Of a stretch of DNA of 64,000 nucleotides, positions 1-8,013 are shown in pieces. The stretch comes from an uncultured Clostridium sp. GTDB lineage: Bacteria > Bacillota > Clostridia > Lachnospirales > Lachnospiraceae. The position numbers and the translations under genes are program-made. Positions within the stretch are counted from its first letter, which is position 1. Each line of letters begins with the position of its first letter. The stretch is taken from positions 1-64,000 of the forward strand of contig CAMNRM010000023.1 of the NCBI GenBank assembly GCA_946553025.1, given 5' to 3'. The notes beneath the pieces are model-generated. The model did no database searches, was not told where the DNA came from, and saw only the letters and a list, made by a program, of their open reading frames with translations.

Positions 1-80
1 AAAATGGAGTCTTGGAAGCCGCATAAAATAAGGCTTTGAGATTCCGAGAGTCTATTATAAATGAAAAGGAGGCTGATAAT

Positions 81-233
81 ATGGCGACGACGAACCTGAA
101 TATCTATATGGATAAGGAAGTGCCAAATGCAGAAACGATTGCTGCTATTGAGGAAGGAAGGTGTATTGCATCGGATAGCAGCGTTAAAGGATATACTAGC
201 ATGGAGGAACTTAGACAGGCACTTGAAGAATAA
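81..233 (+). pseudogene. RelB/DinJ-like antitoxin remnant with internal deletion
   Basis: MATTNLNIYMDKEV (typical RelB/DinJ N-terminus) joined directly to PNAETIAAIEEGRCIASDSSVKGYTSMEELRQALEE (typical C-terminus); the middle ribbon-helix-helix part is missing. RBS aaaggagg upstream of ATG at 81. No toxin ORF follows. Confidence 0.6.
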
Positions 234-238
234 AGCAT

Positions 239-312
239 AAAAAATAACCGCTTTAATTGATGAAAGTCCTTATTTATTGCAGGATTTTACATCGATTTTG
301 CGGTTATTTTTA
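239..312 (+). terminator. Long-loop hairpin with T-tract
   Basis: AAAAATAACCG ... CGGTTATTTTT inverted repeat just after the 81-233 ORF. Confidence 0.5.
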
Positions 313-359
313 TGCTTTTTAAGAGCTGCCTTTGAAGCATACAAACGATACATTTGCGG

Positions 360-1712
360 TTATTTCTTCCCTTGTGACAATTTTAAATCTAAGGCAAGCC
401 TAATGCATTTCTCTGTGTGATCAGCCATAAAAAGAGGGATATTCAGCACATCTTCATCCAGTTTTAAATTGTCCAGAGAGAATCGGATGCGCAGTTTTAC
501 TTTATCCGGGAATAGTTCTTTGAATTTCTTCAGGCTTTTGCTTGCTGTGTTGGTTTCGGATTTTACTTCTACGGGGAAAATGTCGTTTTCATGCTGGATA
601 AGGAAATCTACTTCATAGGGAGGATTGTTTTGACTCCAGTATCTTGGGGGAACTTCAAATTGGGTCAGCAGGGTTTGCAGGACGTAATTTTCTGTTAATG
701 CGCCTTTAAATTCGGTAAATAAGCGATTGCCTTCGCTAAAAGCGGTCGGAGAAAGCATAGCCAGGCGGCGAAGCAGTCCCACGTCCGCCAGATAGATTTT
801 AAAGGCTGATATATCATCATAGGCAGAAATGGGAAGTCCGGGTGCGCTGCTGCGGTATACTTTATGCACCAGCCGGGCATCGACTAACCATTGCAGTGCA
901 TCTTCATATTCGCGTGCCCTGGCTCCTTCTTTTACAGCTTTATAGATGAATTTTTTATTTTCCCTGGCAAGCTGGGAGGGAACAGACTTCCAAATCATGG
1001 AGATTTTGGGAAATTCACTTACATTAGGATGTTTGGCGAAATCCCGTTCGTAGGCACCAAGAATATCTGAAAGTACATCCTGCATTGCCTGAATATCGCG
1101 GGCTTCTGTCCACATCCGCACGGCTTCCGGCATTCCGCCGGTAATATAATACATCTTTAATTTCTCATATAACGGGTTGAAAAATGCATCGGGAAGCGGT
1201 TCTAATGCATCAACGGATTCTAAAAAGACAGCAAGGTTTTGATCTCCATTGGCAAGTAAAAATTCCGTAAAGGTCATGGGGGAAATCTGCATAAAACTTA
1301 CCTTTCCCACGGGAAATGAGGATGGCCTGGACAGGGCAATTCCAAGCAGGGAACCGGCACAGGCAATGGGATATTCCGGGGCATTTTCGCAGAAATATTT
1401 CATGGAATTAATGACGTTGGGACAGTCCTGTATTTCATCAAAGATAATTAAGGTTTTTTGCGGCAGGATTTTCTGCCCGCTTGCCAGCATAAGGTTTTGC
1501 AGAATACGATTTACATCCTTTGTTGTTTCAAAAAACTGACGGTATTCTTCATGCTCATCAAAGTTAAAATAGGCAGTGTTTTCAAAATATTTCCGGCCAA
1601 ATTCTTTAAGAATCCAGGTTTTACCTACCTGGCGTACCCCTTTTAAGATAAGTGGTTTTCGATAAGGAGAGTTTTTCCAGGCAATCAGTCGTTTCATCAG
1701 CAGGCGTTCCAT
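360..1712 (-). CDS. P-loop ATPase, AAA_14 + DUF4143 type
   Basis: Walker A GVRQVGKT, Walker B LIIFDEIQ, AGSLLGIAL sensor region, C-terminal EVDFLIQHENDIFPVEVKSE (PD-(D/E)XK-like). Confidence 0.88.
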   Translation of the reverse strand: MERLLMKRLIAWKNSPYRKPLILKGVRQVGKTWILKEFGRKYFENTAYFNFDEHEEYRQFFETTKDVNRILQNLMLASGQKILPQKTLIIFDEIQDCPNVINSMKYFCENAPEYPIACAGSLLGIALSRPSSFPVGKVSFMQISPMTFTEFLLANGDQNLAVFLESVDALEPLPDAFFNPLYEKLKMYYITGGMPEAVRMWTEARDIQAMQDVLSDILGAYERDFAKHPNVSEFPKISMIWKSVPSQLARENKKFIYKAVKEGARAREYEDALQWLVDARLVHKVYRSSAPGLPISAYDDISAFKIYLADVGLLRRLAMLSPTAFSEGNRLFTEFKGALTENYVLQTLLTQFEVPPRYWSQNNPPYEVDFLIQHENDIFPVEVKSETNTASKSLKKFKELFPDKVKLRIRFSLDNLKLDEDVLNIPLFMADHTEKCIRLALDLKLSQGKK

Positions 1713-1749
1713 GCAATCGACCTCGCTTTCACATTATTCTATAGATTTT

Positions 1750-1765
1750 TGTGATAAAAATCACA
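1750..1765. promoter_or_regulatory. CRP/FNR-family-like palindrome between divergent ATPase genes
   Basis: TGTGA-TAAAAA-TCACA, perfect inverted repeat. Confidence 0.5.
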
Positions 1766-1847
1766 GTTTTATTCTATATTATGTGACAGGGAAAAGTCAA
1801 GTGCCATAAATTCGTCGGAGAATATGTATTTATTTACACTTTTTGGT

Positions 1848-1876
1848 TTGACTTTCTGTAAAATCTTCCTTATACT
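1848..1876 (+). promoter_or_regulatory. Sigma-A type promoter for 1914 ATPase
   Basis: TTGACT-17 bp-TATACT. Confidence 0.6.
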
Positions 1877-1913
1877 GAAAGATAAACAGGTAAAATGGGG
1901 GTAAACGATAGAT

Positions 1914-3227
1914 ATGAAGCGATTTGCAATGGAAAAATTAGTAAACTGGAAAAACGATGAATACCGACTTCCGCTGATTATCCGCGGTGCCAGGCAGGTG
2001 GGAAAAACCTGGCTGATGAAGGAGTTTGGCAGGCTTTATTTTGAAAAGGTGGCCTATATTAATTTTGATCATAATAAAAGGATGGAGCAGCTTTTTTCCG
2101 GGGATTTTGATGTGGATCGTATGTTAAGCGGTCTTTCTATAGAAAGTGATGTGGAGATTGAACCGGAGAATACATTAATGATATTGGACGAAATTCAGGA
2201 GGTTCCGGCTGCACTGCAAAGCCTTAAATATTTTTGTGAGGATGAGCGGCACAGTTATTTTATTATTGCTGCAGGTTCACTTTTGGGAATTGCAGTGCAT
2301 GAAGGGACATCATTTCCTGTGGGTAAGGTGGACAGTATGGATCTTTATCCTCTGTCATTTTCGGAGTTTTTGGAAGCTACAGGAAATGGCAGGCTGTTAA
2401 AATTGATGCAGAAGCAGGACTATTTGATGATAACAGCATTTAAAGAAAAATACATCGATTTGCTGAAAATGTATTATTATGTGGGAGGAATGCCGGCAGC
2501 GGTGAATGCTTATCTTGCGGATAAAAATTTAAAAAATGTGCGTCATATACAGAAGCGGTTAATTTCCAGCTATGAACAGGATTTTTCTAAACATGCTCCG
2601 CTTTCTTATGTTCCCCGGATTCAAATGGTCTGGGATGGCATTCCTTCTCAGTTGGCGAAGGAAAATAAAAAGTTTATTTACAGTGTACTGCGCGAAGGTG
2701 CCAGGGCCAGGGAATTTGAACTGGCAATTCAGTGGCTTACGGATTGCGGACTGTGTCATAAGGTGGGACGGGTGACCAAGGGGGGAATACCTTTAAAAGC
2801 TTACCGGGATCTTCCTGCGTTTAAGCTTTATCTTGTGGATGTTGGCCTTCTTGCTGCAATGACCGATTTAGATGCCAAAACGCTGTTGATGGGAAATGAT
2901 ATTTTTACCGAATTTAAGGGGGCATTGACGGAGCAATTTGTCTGCCAGGAACTTTTAGCGGAATTAGAAACCGTACCTTATTACTGGTCAGCGTCAAATT
3001 CCAGCGGTGAGGTGGATTTTGTTCTGCAGCATGAGGGAGAAGTGATTCCTCTGGAAGTGAAAGCAGAAGAAAACTTAAATGCCAAAAGTTTAAAGAGTTT
3101 TGTTCAGACATATAAGCTTGCCTGCGGCATCCGTACATCGATGTCGGATTACCGCAGAGAGGAAAAAATGATCAATCTGCCATTGTATATGATTTCGCAG
3201 ATGTGGGAGGTTTGCGGCAGGCATTGA
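1914..3227 (+). CDS. P-loop ATPase, AAA_14 + DUF4143 type (paralog of 360..1712)
   Basis: GARQVGKT, LMILDEIQ, AAGSLLGIAV, C-terminal GEVDFVLQHEGEVIPLEVKAE; aligns along its length with the divergent neighbour. Confidence 0.88.
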   Translation: MKRFAMEKLVNWKNDEYRLPLIIRGARQVGKTWLMKEFGRLYFEKVAYINFDHNKRMEQLFSGDFDVDRMLSGLSIESDVEIEPENTLMILDEIQEVPAALQSLKYFCEDERHSYFIIAAGSLLGIAVHEGTSFPVGKVDSMDLYPLSFSEFLEATGNGRLLKLMQKQDYLMITAFKEKYIDLLKMYYYVGGMPAAVNAYLADKNLKNVRHIQKRLISSYEQDFSKHAPLSYVPRIQMVWDGIPSQLAKENKKFIYSVLREGARAREFELAIQWLTDCGLCHKVGRVTKGGIPLKAYRDLPAFKLYLVDVGLLAAMTDLDAKTLLMGNDIFTEFKGALTEQFVCQELLAELETVPYYWSASNSSGEVDFVLQHEGEVIPLEVKAEENLNAKSLKSFVQTYKLACGIRTSMSDYRREEKMINLPLYMISQMWEVCGRH

Positions 3228-3401
3228 CGGGAATTTATGCCTTACTGTGAACCTGTAACAGTAATATTTATGATAGAAGCGTCAAAAGGTCTTTTGCCAG
3301 TCCTGAGGATACAAAAAAGATACATCATCGTGCTATTATTCGATGCATCAACAACCGATAATGGAGTGGCGTTAAAACGGTAAGGAAGGCGAAGTGGCGA
3401 G

Positions 3402-4067
3402 ATGAAACGGAAACTGCTGATTGTAGAGGATGATTGTCTGCTGGCAGAGGCGGCATGTGATTATTTTACCAGTAAGGGCTGGGAGGCGGAAACAAAAGAA
3501 GACGGGGTGCAGGCCCTGGATGTGCTGCGCGAGAAAAGTTTTCATTTAATTTTGCTGGATGTGATGCTGCCGGGAATGGATGGCTTTGCCCTGTGCCGGG
3601 AAATTCGGAAATCCTGTGATGTTCCGGTGATCTTTATTACGGCCCGCGTTTTGGAAGAGGATGTGTTAAACGGCTATGCTTTAGGCGCGGATGACTATGT
3701 GACGAAGCCTTTTTCTCTTCCTGTATTGTATGCAAAAGCCATGGCATTGACCGGGAGGGTGCAGAAAAGCCCGGCTTTTTTGGAGGTGGGCGGGCTGAAA
3801 GCCGATCTGCACAGCCATAAGGTGATAAGCGGTGAAAAGATTCTTCCTCTGCCGCCGAAGGAATATGCGATGCTGCTGTTTTTTATGCAGAATCCCGGGC
3901 GGGTGTTCAGCCGTGAGCAGCTTCTTATCCGCTTCTGGGGCTGGGATTTTGACGGAAATGAGCGGGTGGTGGACAATCACATTAAAAAACTCAGAAAAGC
4001 TATGGGTCTTTGCGGCTGCTCCATTCAGACCGTGCCAAAATGCGGTTATCGGTTGGAGATACAGTAA
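3402..4067 (+). CDS. Response regulator, OmpR/PhoB family
   Basis: Receiver domain (VEDD, LLDVMLPGMDG, FITA, YVTKPF) plus winged-helix C-terminus (RVVDNHIKKLRKAMG). Confidence 0.93.
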   Translation: MKRKLLIVEDDCLLAEAACDYFTSKGWEAETKEDGVQALDVLREKSFHLILLDVMLPGMDGFALCREIRKSCDVPVIFITARVLEEDVLNGYALGADDYVTKPFSLPVLYAKAMALTGRVQKSPAFLEVGGLKADLHSHKVISGEKILPLPPKEYAMLLFFMQNPGRVFSREQLLIRFWGWDFDGNERVVDNHIKKLRKAMGLCGCSIQTVPKCGYRLEIQ

Positions 4068-4115
4068 CGTAAACGATACCTGTCTGTAAGCAAAGGGCAG
4101 GAGGCGCTGTAAATC

Positions 4116-6161
4116 GTGCACGAAATGGAGGAAATCATGCGAAGAAAAAAGAAGGGTTTTTGGAAACCGATAGCAGCAGGTTTTGCGGTGATGTATCTGG
4201 CAACGATGGGACTGGCGACAGGACTGGTAAAAGAGAGATTTGTTCAGGAGGACGGACTGCGTTTTGAAAGTGCAGCTTCGGCGATTCTTGACCGGGCAGA
4301 TGAAAAAGAATTTTCTATGGAGCAGGAAATGACAGACGAACAGGAAACGGTTCAGGAGCAGGAAATTGCAGGTGAGCAGAAATCGTTTCAGGAACAGGAA
4401 GATTCTGACCGGCAGGAGGATGCATGGAGCAGGGAGAAACGGAAGAGTTTTTATCAGGATTTGGCGAACAATTCTTTTTGGCGGGTGAACAGTGAATATA
4501 TGCAAATTTCCATTGCCGCATATGATGAGCATAAAGATTTGCTGGCAAAAAGCCGGGATGAGATTGGAAGTTATGGGGTCAGTACAACCGGGCGGGAAGA
4601 ATGGTATTTTGCGCTGGATGATTATCTTTCTTCAGAGGAAAAGGAAGTGTTGGCAAAGTATCAGGCGGAGGATATTCAGTATTGTTTACAGGAGCCGGAT
4701 GTTTCGGAAAAATATCGTTTTTCGATTCGGGTTTCGCCGGATTTAAAGGAATTATGGGAGATTTATGTCCAGGAGATTGTCTGGGAGGAGGATAAGGAAG
4801 AGGAGGGAGAAAAAGAAGCGGGAGAAGAATCAGGGGATGAAGAATCGGGGGATGAAGAATCGGACGGGAAAGAAGCCTATATGGACCCGCTGACCGGGGG
4901 ATACCATTTTATGTCCGGCAGGGTCGTAGTTGACTATGCAAGCGGCGAGGAAATGGAGGGTGCGAGAAATTTTCACGAGGTAAGCGGAGAAGTGGTCTGG
5001 AAATGGACTAATCCGAACGTGGATAAGGAAAAGCTGGGGGAAGGGGAAATTGTCCATACAGAGCTTACACTTCCCTACTTAAATCTTTATCAGGCAGGAA
5101 CACTTGCGCAGTGGCAGAGGTGGACAAACAGCAATTATCTTCAGGGGTTTCAGGAACAGGGGGAGTTTGTCTGGGAGGAAGGGATAGAGGTTCCGCCGCT
5201 GATGATTGAAGAGGACGGTATTTGCAGGCGTGGAAAGATGCAGCTTCAGGTGGGAATGATAGGAGAACCCTTTGCCTATCTGGAAATCCGCATGGAAAGC
5301 CGCCCGTGGCTTGCGGCTGTGGATTATATGAAGTATGTATATCTGGCCGGGGCTGTGCTGACGGCGGCCTGTATGCTTGCGGTGATTGGCATGATGAATA
5401 AGGTCTATGCACGGCAGGCAGCGCTGGAGGAAACCCGCCGTGATTTTACCAATGCCATGGCCCATGAACTGAAAACACCGCTCGGGGTTATCCGTAATTT
5501 TGCTGAAAATTTATTGGAACATCATAAGGAGGAGAAGCGGGATTACTACCTCTCGCAGATTATCGGCCAGACGGAGGAGATGGATCGGCTGGTTGGGGAG
5601 ATGATAGAGGTGTCGAAGCTGGATTCGGAAAAACTGGTGCTTGCAAAAGAAGAAGTGTCCTTTCTTGCACTGCTTCAGGAAGAGTTGGGACGTTTTGAAC
5701 CGATGATTGAGGAGAAGAAGATTCAGGTGGAATTTTCTGTTTGGGGAGATAAGGATTTTTTTGTTTGGGGAGATAAGAGGGTTTCTGTTCAGGAAGACAG
5801 GGAATTTTCTGTTCAGAACGAGGATTTTCTGGTGCAGGGGGACAGGGATTACCTGGCAAAAGCCGTGTGGAACCTCCTGGCCAATGCGGTGGATTATAAC
5901 CGGGAGGGCGGGAAGATTTTCATTCAGGTGGATAAGGAACAATGTGTTATCGAGAACAGCGGGGAGGCGATGGGAGAGGAAGCCTTGCTTCACGCCTTTG
6001 ATTTATTTTACACCAGCGATAAGAGCCGGACAGGAAAGGATGGGCACATGGGGATGGGGCTTTATCTGGCAAAGAAGATTTTGGAACTTCATCATTTAAA
6101 GCTGGTATTGAGCAATGTGGAAGGTGGAGTGCGGGTGGCGGTTTGCAGGGAAAGAGGTTAG
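4116..6161 (+). CDS. Sensor histidine kinase (membrane)
   Basis: Two TM segments, H-box DFTNAMAHELKTPLGVI, N-box NLLANAVDYN, G-box GHMGMGLYLAKKI; adjacent to response regulator. Start may be an internal ATG (4128 or 4137). Confidence 0.92.
   Translation: MHEMEEIMRRKKKGFWKPIAAGFAVMYLATMGLATGLVKERFVQEDGLRFESAASAILDRADEKEFSMEQEMTDEQETVQEQEIAGEQKSFQEQEDSDRQEDAWSREKRKSFYQDLANNSFWRVNSEYMQISIAAYDEHKDLLAKSRDEIGSYGVSTTGREEWYFALDDYLSSEEKEVLAKYQAEDIQYCLQEPDVSEKYRFSIRVSPDLKELWEIYVQEIVWEEDKEEEGEKEAGEESGDEESGDEESDGKEAYMDPLTGGYHFMSGRVVVDYASGEEMEGARNFHEVSGEVVWKWTNPNVDKEKLGEGEIVHTELTLPYLNLYQAGTLAQWQRWTNSNYLQGFQEQGEFVWEEGIEVPPLMIEEDGICRRGKMQLQVGMIGEPFAYLEIRMESRPWLAAVDYMKYVYLAGAVLTAACMLAVIGMMNKVYARQAALEETRRDFTNAMAHELKTPLGVIRNFAENLLEHHKEEKRDYYLSQIIGQTEEMDRLVGEMIEVSKLDSEKLVLAKEEVSFLALLQEELGRFEPMIEEKKIQVEFSVWGDKDFFVWGDKRVSVQEDREFSVQNEDFLVQGDRDYLAKAVWNLLANAVDYNREGGKIFIQVDKEQCVIENSGEAMGEEALLHAFDLFYTSDKSRTGKDGHMGMGLYLAKKILELHHLKLVLSNVEGGVRVAVCRERG
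4320..4427 (+). repeat. 18-bp in-frame tandem repeat (EQExxx)
   Basis: EQEMTD EQETVQ EQEIAG EQKSFQ EQEDSD RQEDAW; six diverged 18-bp units. Confidence 0.8.
5733..5849 (+). repeat. 24-bp in-frame tandem repeat inside kinase catalytic domain
   Basis: Units ttttctgtttggggagataaggat / ttttttgtttggggagataagagg / gtttctgttcaggaagacagggaa / ttttctgttcagaacgaggat / tttctggtgcagggggacagggat. Confidence 0.85.
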
Positions 6162-6233
6162 TAGAGAAAGCGATTTTCAAACAGGTTCTTTCTGAGAAAG
6201 TTAATGATTGAAATGATTATAACAGATGAAAAG

Positions 6234-6285
6234 AAAAAAGCGGTTCCGTTCTTGGTTTTATTATCTTGAATCGGGCCGCTTTTTT
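6234..6285 (+). terminator. Terminator downstream of histidine kinase
   Basis: AAAAAAGCGG ... CCGCTTTTTT. Confidence 0.55.
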
Positions 6286-6342
6286 GATGGTGTTTGCGTT
6301 TGCATATGTCCAATAAATAGATTCTGCCTTTTTAACATATTT

Positions 6343-6747
6343 TTATGATTCTGTCTTTTTTTCAACATATTTTTTATATTTGAAACAGATCAGATCAAAC
6401 ACATCTTCTTGCTCATGGGATGGCAGAAGACGAAACATGGCAATTATATCAGCTTCCTCGTCGGTAAGGGGGGAGTTAGCACAGATAAGTCCTTGTTCAT
6501 GCTTTAGATGTGCAATGTTAAAGTGGGTTTTATCTTCTAAAACGTTAGCCATTTGGCTATTCCCAAAGACAAGAGTATCAAGCGAAACTTGTAGATAGTT
6601 GGCGACTTTGATAAGTCCATCAAGTCTTGGACTCTGAACCTCCCAGCGTTTTATTGTGCCATTTCCAAGGCCAGCCTCACGTTCAAGAGATTTGAATGTC
6701 AGTCCTTTATCTTTCGCAATTTGGCTAATGCGGTCAACAAGTGTCAT
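6343..6747 (-). CDS. XRE-family helix-turn-helix regulator
   Basis: N-terminal HTH_3 pattern (RISQIAKDKGLTFKSLEREAGLGNGTIKRWEVQSPRLDGLIKVANYLQVSLDTLVFG). Confidence 0.85.
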   Translation of the reverse strand: MTLVDRISQIAKDKGLTFKSLEREAGLGNGTIKRWEVQSPRLDGLIKVANYLQVSLDTLVFGNSQMANVLEDKTHFNIAHLKHEQGLICANSPLTDEEADIIAMFRLLPSHEQEDVFDLICFKYKKYVEKKTES

Positions 6748-6777
6748 AAAAATCCCCTTTCAATAGCCGTTCATCTA

Positions 6778-6806
6778 TTGACAAGTAGCTAAACGGCTAC
6801 TATAAT
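6778..6806 (+). promoter_or_regulatory. Perfect consensus sigma-A promoter facing right
   Basis: TTGACA (6778-6783), 17 bp, TATAAT (6801-6806); inverted repeat AGTAGC-N6-GCTACT in the spacer. Confidence 0.75.
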
Positions 6807-6810
6807 ATGA

Positions 6811-7137
6811 TTATGATTTAGAATTTTCCGTCAGGTATTTAATAAAGGAAGAAACGGCGTGCACCTGTTCATCATTTAAGCTGTCAATAGACTCCAGTAC
6901 CTGTTTTTTTGCCAGGGAAATCCCCTGATTGGAGAATATATCGCCCTGACCGTTCTCCAGCCAGTCCTTGTTCACATGAAAGACATTTTCAATAAGAAGA
7001 AGTATACGCTCGGGTGGGTTTACTTTACCTCGTATTATCTTTGAAAAATAACCGGCATCAAGATTGATTTTCATCGCAAACTGACGTTGTGAAAGATTCA
7101 GTTCGTCCAGAAGAATTTGTAGCCTGTCGCAAATCAT
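6811..7137 (-). CDS. XRE-family helix-turn-helix regulator
   Basis: MICDRLQILLDELNLSQRQFAMKINLDAGYFSKIIRGKVNPPERILLLIENVFHVNKDWLENGQGD; start set at 7137 because the upstream part of the 198-aa ORF is not protein-like. Confidence 0.85.
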   Translation of the reverse strand: MICDRLQILLDELNLSQRQFAMKINLDAGYFSKIIRGKVNPPERILLLIENVFHVNKDWLENGQGDIFSNQGISLAKKQVLESIDSLNDEQVHAVSSFIKYLTENSKS

Positions 7138-7158
7138 TATCTTCACCTCACTAGGATA

Positions 7159-7187
7159 AGCATAACAGAAAATATTGCTTATGTCAA
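7159..7187 (-). promoter_or_regulatory. Promoter of the 6811..7137 regulator
   Basis: On the minus strand TTGACA-17 bp-TATGCT; an operator-like half site TTGCTTATGTCAA overlaps the -35. Confidence 0.65.
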
Positions 7188-7208
7188 TGAAGAATATGGA
7201 AATATCCC

Positions 7209-7251
7209 TTGACAAATTGCTATAAGCAATATAGAATATTGGTATAAGCAA
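7209..7251 (+). promoter_or_regulatory. Divergent promoter with two phased operator-like palindromes
   Basis: TTGACA (7209-7214)-17 bp-TAGAAT (7232-7237); TTGCTATAAGCAA at 7217-7229 and TTGGTATAAGCAA at 7239-7251, 22 bp apart. Confidence 0.7.
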
Positions 7252-7270
7252 CGGAAAGGAGGAAGAACTG

Positions 7271-7426
7271 ATGACTAAAGCACAACAGACCTTAAAAGAA
7301 GATATTGAGCGAATTAATGATGATGCCATAATCGAAAAAGTGAGAATTTTCATTATGGGAATTTTAGCACAGCAGAATATTGCTGAGAACCAGCGCAGGT
7401 CAGTCAAACAGCTTGTGGAAATCTGA
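7271..7426 (+). CDS. Small protein (51 aa), divergent from XRE regulator
   Basis: MTKAQQTLKEDIERINDDAIIEKVRIFIMGILAQQNIAENQRRSVKQLVEI*; RBS ggaaaggaggaag, own promoter. Below the ORF-track length cut-off. Confidence 0.65.
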   Translation: MTKAQQTLKEDIERINDDAIIEKVRIFIMGILAQQNIAENQRRSVKQLVEI

Positions 7427-7488
7427 TAACCAGAGGATGGTAATAAGATAAAGTATAAGCGGTTTTTGTAAAACTGCGCTTAAGATTT

Positions 7489-7962
7489 TTGTTGGAACAG
7501 GGAGGAATGGTTATGGGAAGTGCAGAACCGATCAGCAGACAGGCAAGTGAAGGGATTTTCGGACTTCCGGATAAGGATGAATCCGAAGGTGCTTATCGGT
7601 GTAATTATCCCCAGTTCGTGGATGTGTACCGCTGGATGGTGAGGATGTCCGAAAGAAACCATATCAGGCTGTGTCTGCTGCTTTGCACTTTGAAGCCGGA
7701 CAGGAAAGAACAGGAAATAATTTCCGGGCATCAGATGGAGCGGTTTGGGAAGCTGCTGGAAAAGAGCATCCGCTACAGTGATGTCTACACCCGCTACAGC
7801 CTGAACAAGTACCTGGTGCTCCTGACGGACTTTGGGGAAAAGAAAGAGGAAGCAGTAGCCCTAAAGCTTCGCCGAAACTGGAAAGCCTTTGAGAAGGAGG
7901 AAAGGGTCAGGATAGAACTGGAAATTCAGGAGGTGGAGGCTGCGTCCGGAAATGGAAAATAA
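7489..7962 (+). CDS. Uncharacterised protein with degenerate GGDEF-like segment
   Basis: SIRYSDVYTRYSLNKYLVLLTD resembles the RxSDxxxRYSxxxFxVLL stretch of GGDEF-like domains. Real start may be 7501 or 7510. Confidence 0.5.
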   Translation: MLEQGGMVMGSAEPISRQASEGIFGLPDKDESEGAYRCNYPQFVDVYRWMVRMSERNHIRLCLLLCTLKPDRKEQEIISGHQMERFGKLLEKSIRYSDVYTRYSLNKYLVLLTDFGEKKEEAVALKLRRNWKAFEKEERVRIELEIQEVEAASGNGK

Positions 7963-8013
7963 AAAACGATTTGATCATTGTTTACCAGAGGGAATGAATT
8001 AAGGAGGAAAAGA

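Noticed and set aside
3681-4532. Long minus-strand ORF (283 aa) antisense to response regulator and kinase
   Set aside because: Overlaps two clearly conserved genes, composition is that of a shadow ORF, no motif or RBS support.
6811-7407. 198-aa version of the second XRE regulator
   Set aside because: The first 90 residues are translated promoter/antisense sequence; ATG at 7137 has the proper promoter context.
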